A stretch of DNA of 26,557 bases, from the IMG/VR virus record IMGVR_UViG_3300008262_000671, positions 1 through 26,557 of that record; one strand, 5' to 3'. Positions 1 to 9,800 of the stretch are shown here, piece by piece (the first letter of the stretch is position 1; every line of letters begins with the position of its first letter). The stretch is from a virus. A program made the translations under genes and the position numbers. Below the pieces are notes generated by a model that was not told where the DNA came from, made no database searches, and was given only the letters and a program-made list of their open reading frames with translations.

Positions 1-2892
1 TCCGCCGAGCTCATCGGCGAGTTGAATTGAGCATTCTTGGAAAGCTGGCTTCGGCACCAAAGTCACAGCCATGACTCGTGCTTTCTTGATCTTTATTTTA
101 CCGCTTTCTACCTTAGTGTCAGAGCCTTCTTTGACCTCTTGCACTTCTTCGTCACCCTCAAATTGATCGAGATCTGCCGAAACTCCACGAATGAAACCAC
201 CACGAACTAATCGTTCAGCTTCTTGTCCATATGAACCCTTATCAAAATAACCACGGGCATTTCCAATACCACCGTCCGTGCGATCCATTTCAACAATTTT
301 GCCTACTACGACAGAACCATTATGGCCTTCTCCCGTTTGAATTTGCCATAAAAGTGGAAGCGGAAGTTCTCTTACAGAAAGAGCTCCCTTGTTAATAATT
401 CTTCCATCTCCAGACTCGACTTCTTCAGGGATAACAAGGGGGATGAAGAACTCTGATCCGTCTTGACTTTCTATATCTCCACCAGCAGTCATAACTCTGG
501 CTCTAGCGTCCGCTGCTTTAGCACGCATAGCAAAAGTGCTCAGAAGTTCATCATAATCACGCAAAGTATTGACATTAAAAGAACCCATTTCTTGGTTCTT
601 CTTATCTCCTGGCCAGTAGCCATTCATCTCTTTGTGACGAAGAGCGCAGTAGCCCTTAGCACGAGGACCCATGTACTTTGCAAGTTGCTTGTAGCAGCGA
701 GTCCAATCTCCTGGAGTCTTCCAACGAATCTTGGCTGCACCCTTGCCATAGGTCCAATAACGACGAAGCTTCTCTGCTTGTCCACGGTTACGATCTAAAC
801 CACCAGCGGCAGTGATTGCTTTATTGTCAATTTGTTCTATAACATCAAGCAAAGTTGCGTCATCTAAAACAATAACTGGAGGTGGAGTAGCACTCTTAAG
901 GTCCATCAAAACTTGTGGGTCATGTACCCATTGGCCCTTTTTTCTACTATAAGTAGTAGGCTCAATTGTGTTCTTTGTAGCTGGGTGTAGGGCTACTAAA
1001 TCCATAACTGCTTGAGGATCATCTGGTGAAACAATTGCCATATGAATAATTGCAACATCTGAAGTCTCTGGAGTTAGCATCTTATCTTCTGCAGAAGCTT
1101 TTAAAGCTCTTCCTTTAGAATCTAACCAAGGACTGTCAATTCCTTTTTCTTCAACATATTTTTTATTCTTAGCTGGATCCATAAATGGAGGAGCTGTTCT
1201 TCTTCCAGTTTTATCTCCAGCTAACCAATCCTTAAGATTTGCAACATTGTAGGCATTGACTGCTTTCATCTCTGCGCCACTCTTCAGTTGAGGATAATAC
1301 TTTGCTAAAGGGTTTTCAGATCTAGCTGGTGCTTTTGGTTGGCTAGGTGTTGTTCCAGTTCCTGAACCAGAAGGTTGATTAGAAGATACTGGAGAAACAT
1401 CTGGCGAAAGTCTTTGCTCTGATACCCACTGAGGGTAATTTGTAAGCATTAAATTAAGATTTGCTGCATTAAGTGGAGGAAGAGTTCCTGGCATACGAAC
1501 AGGAGAATCCATAGGAGTACGAGGCTCACCAAGAATTCCAGAAGTATCTAACTCCCCTTCTGCAACAGCAGTAGGGATTGGAGTGTATGACTCTAAAGGT
1601 TCTGTCATTGTTGCAGGAACATCTACTGTATTTCCGTTATTAAGCTCTACCTTAACAGTCTGTGTAGCTGCATCCATCGAACGAATATTTCCTTGGTATT
1701 TTGCATTACCACCAATTACTACACGTCCACCCATCTTTGCAAATTTTCCTGATTTATCCCGCAATTGAACATTTGCTCGTGCTGCTTTATCTGCAGGAGT
1801 ATCAATTCCGTCACCTTTACCTGATGTTGCACCTTCTCCAGCAGCAGTAAGGCTGTCGTCAAAGAAATCCCAAGAGTCAGACATCTCATCTTGAAGAGCT
1901 ACATCATCTAACAATTCCCAATCAAGATCGGGTGATGCTTCTTCATACATCTTGCTTTCTTCTGGATAAATCTTATCTACCTTATGTGCAATAAAAGGTT
2001 CGTTGTCAAGAAGTGCTGCAATAAAAAGTGCAGTTTCTGTGTCTACTGGAACATGTCCGCAAGGAGTTCCATCATTAGGGTCATCAAGAACTTTGTCGTA
2101 CATAGACATGTCAGCGTCTGGCATACCCATGTCATCCCAGTCACCATCGTCCCAGACATAGATGTGACCAGCTGGCTCAATTCTATAAAGTCGATCAATA
2201 CCAGATCCATCTAAACGAATGCGAGCAAAGAATTCAATAACATTGTCCTCAGGCATCGTCTTTGAAACAATAAAAGAATCGTAGTTAACTCTCTTTGGCA
2301 TCTCATAATCCATAGGATCTAGACCACCAGCAATGATTGAATTTGACTTAGCTTTTTTATTTTCACGTTCTACTATTGCAGACGCCCATGAACGAGCAGC
2401 ATCTCCACCCCAAAGAGCCCACGCAATTCGGCCATTTGATGGATAATTTTTTTGTCCTGGCTTGTAACCAGTTCCTTTTTTATCTACTTCGTGACGTGGA
2501 AAATATTTTGCAATATGTCGAAGTTTTTTGATACCGATTTGTCCGCCACGAGCAAGTGTGCGGGCAGTGTTAAGACCTACAGATGTACCGCCACGGTTTT
2601 CTTCCTTGCGCCACTCTAGACCACGCTTTGCTTCAGCAACTACTGAGTCTGGAATTGTGTACATACGATCATTGTTTGAAAAAACTTTAATATCTAAATC
2701 TGTAAGAGCTGCTGCTGCAAGCTCTACTGCAGTTCCAGTAGGTCTATCGGATTCACTGTCCCAGTAGGTAGCTGCAATCAAAGGCTCTTTAAGATCTAAC
2801 TCAAGAACAACATTTTGAAATTCGTCTACGACTGTGCCTAGAGTTTCAGAGACAAAAAGTACCTTAGACCCATTACGGCCAATATAGTCCAT
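1..2892 (-). CDS. Prohead protease polyprotein, C-terminal protease domain (3' end outside window)
   Basis: An open frame of 964 codons runs off the left edge with no stop. The ATG at 2892 overlaps the stop of the upstream gene (TAATG), implying translational coupling. Residues about 95-180 hold a conserved phage segment (HEVDKKGTGYKPG, then GRIAWALWGGD). About 385-430 is a small beta/SH3-like module. About 690-770 holds the RYWTYGKGAAKIRW and KGYCALRHKEMNGYWPGD motifs common in actinophage head proteins. From about 813 onward it resembles the HK97-type prohead protease (S78/U35 family): H857 in GHNGSVVVG and S905 in RGVSADL, 48 residues apart, close to the HK97 His-Ser spacing. The protease would cleave scaffold and head proteins during capsid maturation. 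An ~800-residue N-terminal extension is far longer than a normal protease of about 200 residues. Protease call fairly sure; the role of the N-terminal part is unknown. Confidence 0.75.
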   Translation of the reverse strand, partial: MDYIGRNGSKVLFVSETLGTVVDEFQNVVLELDLKEPLIAATYWDSESDRPTGTAVELAAAALTDLDIKVFSNNDRMYTIPDSVVAEAKRGLEWRKEENRGGTSVGLNTARTLARGGQIGIKKLRHIAKYFPRHEVDKKGTGYKPGQKNYPSNGRIAWALWGGDAARSWASAIVERENKKAKSNSIIAGGLDPMDYEMPKRVNYDSFIVSKTMPEDNVIEFFARIRLDGSGIDRLYRIEPAGHIYVWDDGDWDDMGMPDADMSMYDKVLDDPNDGTPCGHVPVDTETALFIAALLDNEPFIAHKVDKIYPEESKMYEEASPDLDWELLDDVALQDEMSDSWDFFDDSLTAAGEGATSGKGDGIDTPADKAARANVQLRDKSGKFAKMGGRVVIGGNAKYQGNIRSMDAATQTVKVELNNGNTVDVPATMTEPLESYTPIPTAVAEGELDTSGILGEPRTPMDSPVRMPGTLPPLNAANLNLMLTNYPQWVSEQRLSPDVSPVSSNQPSGSGTGTTPSQPKAPARSENPLAKYYPQLKSGAEMKAVNAYNVANLKDWLAGDKTGRRTAPPFMDPAKNKKYVEEKGIDSPWLDSKGRALKASAEDKMLTPETSDVAIIHMAIVSPDDPQAVMDLVALHPATKNTIEPTTYSRKKGQWVHDPQVLMDLKSATPPPVIVLDDATLLDVIEQIDNKAITAAGGLDRNRGQAEKLRRYWTYGKGAAKIRWKTPGDWTRCYKQLAKYMGPRAKGYCALRHKEMNGYWPGDKKNQEMGSFNVNTLRDYDELLSTFAMRAKAADARARVMTAGGDIESQDGSEFFIPLVIPEEVESGDGRIINKGALSVRELPLPLLWQIQTGEGHNGSVVVGKIVEMDRTDGGIGNARGYFDKGSYGQEAERLVRGGFIRGVSADLDQFEGDEEVQEVKEGSDTKVESGKIKIKKARVMAVTLVPKPAFQECSIQLADELGG

Positions 2893-3599
2893 TACTTGCT
2901 CTCCTCTGTTACTGGTCCACCAGCGACCCATGCACGACATGTGCGGGATGCAGCGCATTTAAAGTCGAATGCTTCACAATACCCTAAATCTCCAGCCTCG
3001 ATTGAGCCCCAAGCATCATTTCCTTCTTCATTGCCAAGCCCAGAAGCTATGCAATCAAGCATCTTTGGAGTCTGAATAAATACAGCACAATTGCCACAAA
3101 GTTGCTTCTTTGCAGTCTCTTTATCTACTGACCATTCGTCAGCAATCGCTTCCCAATACTCATCGTTAGGCTCTAGAGGGTTAAGAGGTCCATACATAGC
3201 GGTGTCAATAGCGTTCTTACGATTATCAAGGTTAGTACCGATATCTTGGGTTGCAGGAGGACATCCTTCAGATGTCTCTACAGCAGCAGTAATAGCTTTC
3301 TTTAATTTATAGTCAACTCTATATTTTTCTACATCTTTATATGTAAGATATTTACCAGCAGCTGTTGCTTTTTCAAACATCTCACGAACAACTTTATAGT
3401 CAGCTGGCTCTATGTAAATAAAAGACTTTCCATCAAGACTTACATCGCCTTCTGCATATGAACGCCACTTACCATCTATAAGAGTACGAATTCCAAATTT
3501 TTCACTATAAAAAACACATTGTTTTACAATGTCATCGCCTTTTAGATATGCAAGAGCCATACCTTCTTCAGGATAGGACTTAACCACTACGGTTTTCAT
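2892..3599 (-). CDS. Conserved Cys-rich head-operon protein, 235 aa
   Basis: The ATG at 3599 overlaps the stop of the preceding small gene (ATGA) and follows a good ribosome site (GGAAGAGGAT). Residues 1-110 are mixed alpha/beta with no recognised fold. A linker near residue 105 reads KKAITAAVETSEG. The C-terminal ~70 residues carry six cysteines: CGNC, then C-x-A-SGLG, then GYCEAFDFKCAASRTC followed by RAWVAGGP. This spacing recalls the small Cys-rich, HiPIP-like (iron-sulfur or zinc) domains seen in phage structural operons. Metal binding is inferred from spacing only. The gene lies between the polyvalent protein and the protease, so a virion or head-assembly role is likely but unproven. 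Confidence 0.6.
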   Translation of the reverse strand: MKTVVVKSYPEEGMALAYLKGDDIVKQCVFYSEKFGIRTLIDGKWRSYAEGDVSLDGKSFIYIEPADYKVVREMFEKATAAGKYLTYKDVEKYRVDYKLKKAITAAVETSEGCPPATQDIGTNLDNRKNAIDTAMYGPLNPLEPNDEYWEAIADEWSVDKETAKKQLCGNCAVFIQTPKMLDCIASGLGNEEGNDAWGSIEAGDLGYCEAFDFKCAASRTCRAWVAGGPVTEESK

Positions 3600-3724
3600 T
3601 TATCCTCTTCCTTTTCAGGTTCATCGTCAGTGTCCGCTGCAGCATCATAGAAAACAATATCCATGAGTCTTTTATATGCGGCAACCACTGTTTCGGTGTA
3701 TAGCTCTTTATCTTTAAGACTCAT
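3596..3724 (-). CDS. Small acidic-tailed protein, 42 aa
   Basis: This gene begins MSLKDKELYTETVVAAYKRL and ends in a D/E/K-rich tail. Its start overlaps the stop of the upstream small gene (TAATG), and its own stop overlaps the start of the Cys-rich gene (ATGA). This tight stop-start chaining on both sides is the main support for a real gene. The N-terminal half could form one amphipathic helix. No family recognised; a small head-assembly or scaffold-like accessory is one possibility. Confidence 0.55.
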   Translation of the reverse strand: MSLKDKELYTETVVAAYKRLMDIVFYDAAADTDDEPEKEEDK

Positions 3725-3810
3725 TATACATTATCCTTATCTTCAGAATCTTCCTCAGAAATCTCTTGCGCTGGAAACGACTCTGGAGTATCAGATAAAA
3801 TTTTTGGCAT
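3724..3810 (-). CDS. Very small acidic protein, 28 aa (or 33 aa)
   Basis: The short frame MPKILSDTPESF...EDKDNV lies in the gap between the polyvalent protein and the 42-aa gene and ends in a TAATG overlap with the latter. I chose the ATG at 3810 because GAAAAGG lies a few bases upstream. An in-frame ATG at 3825, just after the giant gene's stop, would add five residues but lacks a clear ribosome site. The composition is acidic and probably disordered. No function can be assigned. Confidence 0.4.
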   Translation of the reverse strand: MPKILSDTPESFPAQEISEEDSEDKDNV

Positions 3811-3829
3811 AATAGCCTTTTCCATATCT

Positions 3830-6800
3830 TCAGGGATTGATAACACCTGTCTCTCCTTTCATTTCTCCAATAGCTAATCCTAATAGATTAGCTTCTTTTT
3901 GGAAACCCTCTTGTCGTAGAAGTGTTAAGAAGGTTTGATGCCAATTATTATTATGGCCTCCTCCAGTATTGGACTTCCATCCAGCTTCCATAAGGTGAGC
4001 AATTTCGTGTAGCAAAGCTATCTTAGAAATTCCTCTCTTCCTAACTAGAACTACAGGGAATTCAACGCCCTTTAAAGGATCTCCATCTGCAAATGCTGCG
4101 CTATTTGCAAGACCTACACCAGCTTCGACACCTGAACCACCCTTTCTAGGGTCTTGTCCAAGCATTTCATCAGCTACAGAACCTCCAGCTAAGTAGAATA
4201 GTTTGTTTCCATATCCATACTTTTTTAATGTATCAGAAATGTATTTACCGATTTCATTTCTATCTTTTATTAGTTCTTGTCCATCTAGAATTCTTGAAGC
4301 AAATATCCCGTGTGCTTGTTCTAGTGGAGCATTACTTGATCCTTCATCTGAAGTACGATCATATGTGATGTCGTCCCACAAATCGTATTCTTCACCATCA
4401 ATAGTAATTTTTGTAGATTCTACAGATGTATTTTTATTTTTTGGAGCTTTTGAAGCAATCTCTTCTCCAGTCTGCCCCTGCTCACCAACATTTGGTTCAG
4501 GAGTTACTTCTGGAGTTGTAGGAGCTTGCTCAGCAATTTGCTCTCCAGTTTGACCTTCGCTACCAACACCTTCACCAGCTTGTGGAGTTTCTTGATTATC
4601 GTTATCTCCTGGCTTTATACCTAGCATCCAGTTAACTGCATCTTGAGCTTGCTTTGCAGCAACAATAATCATTCCTGGGTCATCCTGAAGAGGCTTCAAC
4701 CAGCCTTGTGCATATGAAGCTGTGTTGCCCCAGTCAATCTCTACACCAAACTCTGCAGCAATAAGAGCGACAGTAATTTCTGCAATAAGCTCTTCTTCAC
4801 CGCGGCTTGCTCTGTGATCTCCATAATTATCTTGAAGATCTTTGCGCTTTCCTTCTTTACCTAAACGTGAAATATGTCCTGTACTGTGACCTAGTTCGTG
4901 GAAAAGAGTTTCAATAAAGGTTTGACTAGTATCAAATTGCTCTCTTAAAGGTAAGTAAATTTTATCCTCGGAAGGACGATAGAAAGCTCCATCCTGAGGC
5001 CTGTAAATAATTTCTGGATGGTCTTTGTATGACTCTAGTATTTTAGTTTCAATATCTAGTACAGGAACTGGGTCTTTCTTTACTAGAGGTGGAAGATCTA
5101 GTTTCTCAAACTGAGAAACGTTAAAGACTGAGATTTCAGTAAAGTAAATGTAGCCTTCTTTTTTAATACTTCCATCTGGCTGCTTTACTTCTTTAGTAAC
5201 AACGTTAGGCTTTAGAATCTTTGTTCCAGTTTCGCCTTTTCGAACATAACCACCTAAAGCTTTACCTTGGTTAAAGGTTAAGAATCTAGGGTCTGTCCAA
5301 TCATTTAAATGCATTGCTGCCCAAAGAGCTAGCGTGTTAGTTCCTTGATAAGCCTTGTTTGATTTTGCATTTGTTGGAAGGAAGCCTCCACCAGACCATC
5401 CCTTAGTCCAAGGGACAACTCCTTGCTTCATAAGATCAATAAGTCTGTTAGCTACTTCTAAAGTTTTCTGGTCAGTAATCTTTCTAGCCTTGACAACTTC
5501 AGTGCCAATTTCCTCAGGAGTTACAGGATCTGGATCTGGGTTTACTGTCATACCTAGAAGTTTTTCAACTTCAGTTAACTCTGCCTTTTCATCCTCTTCC
5601 GATGTAACGTCATAGACCCACTTTAAGCTGTCTCCTATGTCTATAGCTTTCTTTGCACGAGTAGCTGCAACATAAGAAATTCTACGTTCTTCTGGGCTTG
5701 GAAGCTCCATCTCTCCTTCATCATTGATTTCAGGTTCTTTAAAGTCATCCCAAAGAAGAACACGGTCCCATTCTTTGCCCTTTGACTTGTGTGCAGTGAT
5801 TACTTCAGAATCAATAGGGATTCTTGGAGCGTAGTTTTGTACCCATCTTCTAACATCATTAATTAGAGTGAGCATCTCTTCTTCTTGACCTTTTTGGAAA
5901 GCTACAGCTGGAACTTTGTATGTTCCCAGTGTTCCATCTTTCTTTGTGTACTCTCTATCAACATAGGTTACTTCTTTTAGAAGAAAATCTTGATATGACT
6001 TTGCATTTTCAAACTCGATGAAGCCGTCTTTTACAGTGTAAGTTAGGTCTCCAAGGTAGCCAGAATTGAGCTTGCCTTTACCTAGTTTGCCTGTGGTGCC
6101 TACCTTAACGGCATCCATTCCAAGTGGGACATACTCGTCTGTTCTAAATCCAGTTCCACGAATTGGAGTGATACTGTTGAGCTTATCTACTAAATCTTTT
6201 ACAGACATTCTTCTGTCTCTAAGTAGACGAACCATGTACATGGCACCGCCAACAGACTTACCGTCTTGTACTGCCTTTAATACTTCATTCCAGTTATTAA
6301 ATCCAGCTAAATCTTCATGGATCTTTGGCTTTTTATATGCAGGTGTTCCCTTGTTAGCAGCCATCAACCACTGAGCTGATCTTGCATATGATAAAGCTTT
6401 GTAATACGTTTCTAAGTTAAGTCCAGGATTCTTACCTTTAGCAAGCATGTCAAATACAGCGTCAATAACTCCGCCATTTGTTCTTGCAATAATTGCATCT
6501 GGGTCTTGCATATTATCGACAATTTCGCCATCATCTTCGCCTGGCTTGCCAACAATCTTTTTCTTAGATCCAAGAGTTGTCAAGAACCTGTTTCCTATTC
6601 CAGCAAGTATGTCGCCAAAACGGAAAGTTTGAGTTAGGTAAAGTTCTACTGCATCTCTAATATTATTAAGTTCGTCAACAGCTCCACGGAATGCATAGAT
6701 AGCTTGATTACTATCTCCAACATATACTCTTTGAATACCCTTTTGGTTAGCTAGAAGCTTAACAATTACTGGGTTCATGTCCTGTGCTTCATCAAAGAAG

Positions 6801-9800
6801 AACAGGTCATTCTTTCTTCCCTTGAATGGCTTCGTACTAGTTGATCCAGAATTTAGCCCGTCTGCAAATTGAGGATTTGTAAGTGCCCATGCTTTAAGCA
6901 TGTCGGAGTAGTCGATTCGAGATAGCTTTTTAGATGTAGGATCCCATCCTTCTGTAGTGCTTACATCTGTCCACATTCTTTGTGCATAATCCAACAAAAC
7001 CTTTGGAACTGTGTCAAAGAATGGAGCTGGCTTTTTGAAGTGCTTCTCAGTTAAAGTTTCGTCTCCAGATATTGCAAATCTATTAATAACCTCTCTCAAC
7101 TCTTGTACAAGTTCGTTTCTTCCTAGAGTGGTTTCTGTTCCTCTAATCATTACAGTGATTGGTTCAAATTTGTAGTAGTCAAATAGATTTACATTGTCTG
7201 TGAAATCAATAAGAGATCTTTCACCAATTTTAGGCTTATCGTTAAGTTTATTTCTATCTTTATAGTCAGAAGGAAGCATGGAGTAGACAATGTTGTCCAT
7301 AGTTCTAGAGTCTACGTTTTCTGGCATTCTGCCTTGAGCTTCTTCTGCCGTTTCCTTATTAAACACGATATAAAGAAGATTGCTCTTTGGTCTTTCAGCC
7401 AAAATTCTCTTTGCTGCTAGAACTAAAGTAGATGTCTTTCCAGTTCCAGCAAGAGCTTGAACTACAACATCTTTTCCAGTCATAATTGCGTCAACAATGC
7501 TGCGTTGTTCTTTTGTTGGAGGGAACTTAGAAATATTGTTATAGTCAAAAGAGCTTTCTGATTCGCCTAGAAGAGTTCCATTTCCATAGTTGTCTTCATC
7601 TGTTCCTTCATTGTCTTCTGGCTCCTGAACAACAATCATTGCGCTGATGTTCGTTACTGGATTTTCAAAGCTCTGTAGAACTTTCTGAACATCTAGAGAG
7701 AACTGAGTTTTATCTTCTTCTCTCTTCCAGATAATCGATCCATCTGGTTTGATGGTTGCAATAGGTTGATTTCTTAAGAACTTACCGTCTTTACCTGCTC
7801 TAAATACAATTAAATCATCTTCAGAATCTATGTTTAATTCTTTTGAAGATTTTTCTAGCTCTTTAACGGTAGGCTTATCGAATGCAAAATTTACATCAAA
7901 TAGTTCTCCAGTTTTAAGACTTGGAACGGAATTAAGTGTTCCACCTACTACTGGAAGGTTTTCTTTAAGTTTGTTGACGACATTTTCAGATGTCTTTACA
8001 AAATTAACTTCCTTAGACTGTGCCTCACGAGCTAACTGAGCGTCTGCAATTTTCTGTGCAAGCTCTTCTGGAGTCAATTCATACTCAACAGAAGAGTCTG
8101 TGCGAAGATCTCTAATCTTTTGAGCAATCTCTGCTACTGATTTGTCATCTACTACTGGTTTGCTAATTGACCCAGCTTCTGGTGCAGAGTAGATAATTGA
8201 AAGATTCTTAGAAGCTACAGGCTCTCTTTCTCCTGTATCTTCATATCTAACCTTCACATAGTTTGTGTACTTTTTATTGTACTTATCGAGAAGAACGCTT
8301 ACAAAGCCAACACGCTTGGTCTTAGCGTGAATAACTTTATCTCCTGGCTTGACTGGAGTTACTCCGTCTGCAGAAATGTGGAATGGAGAACCGCCGACGA
8401 TTAAATCAGATGCAGGTGCTTCAGGCTCAGCTATTACCTGCTCTTTTACAGTTTCATCTACGTTAAGACCCTTTACAGCTTCTTCAATAGATGAGTCTGG
8501 CTTAGAAGTTGTGATTACATCAATTGCATCATTTACAACTGTCTCGGCTTGCTCTGGAGTTACTTCCTCGCCTTTAACTGGCTTCTCTTCAGGAATGAGT
8601 ACAGGCTCAACATCTTCAATAGCCTCTATTGTTTCTGTTTCTATCTGAGCATTACTCTTATCAGCATTATCTTTTCTACGATAAGCTCCGCCTTCTAGTT
8701 TCTTGTTCAAGAACCAGCCAGTGCCACCATCTTCTCTTGGTGTCTGTCTTTCTGAAAGAGTCTGACCGTTATTTAGATTTACTCTTATTACTCTTACAAA
8801 ATCTGATGGACGTGCTTCATCGTCTTCAAACTTAATAACTTCTAAAAGCTCTCCAACAGAGCCAAAAATAAAGTCGCCAATCTTTAGATCTTTAACTCTT
8901 GGATTAGGAATAAAGTCTGTATTTTCTGGATCTTTTACCCAGTCTTCGTTAATTGTGTCGTTATATAGAGGGGAAATGTAAACTTTAGGTTCGTCTGCAG
9001 ACTCTTCACCATCAACAATAGTAACGTTCTCTTCTTCGACAGATTTAATGTCTTCAATTATTGAATCAAGGTCTGTACCTTCAGATTTTCCATCAACTAT
9101 GTCTGAAGCAATCTTATCTGCTTCTCTCTTAGTCTTTACTTGCTTCTGGCTGGCTAGAGACTCCATCCACTTCTTAAATTCGTTTGCGTAAGCTACAGTT
9201 CCGCCAATAGGTAGATCTCCAGCCTTAACATTTTCAAGAAGCTTTCTTAATACCTTTTCTGTAACTTCTACATCAAATAATGCATTATGGAAACCAGAAG
9301 AGTTAACTTCTATTCCTAAACGCTTTGCTAGTTGGTTAAGAGCGTTAGAAGGGGCTGCCCATCTTCCCTTTCCATTTTTATCTAGAGTCCATGTCCAAGG
9401 ATTTCCTGCAGAAGAAAAGGCTTGATCTCCTTCTTTTGGATTTTCAGGGAACTCAACTGTAGAACGTTCAATATTTTGTAGAATCTTTGCAATTCCTAAA
9501 GTATCAACAGCAGAGGTTAGTTTGAAATCTATGTCTAACTTTTGAGCCCAGCGTTGAAGAACATTTATATCAAAATCAACATTTTGACCAACAAGAATTG
9601 GCTTATCCCCAAAGAAATCTACAAGCTTTTGTAGTTGTTCCTTAAGATCAGGTTGTGTAGCTAACCACTCGTCTGTTATAGGGTTTCCTTCAGCATCAAG
9701 CATGCGATTAGCTTTAAGAACTCTATTACCAGATTCATCAGTTTCATAGTAATAACTACCTAGAGGCTGTCCAGGATTGATGTAAATATTAAGCTCATCT

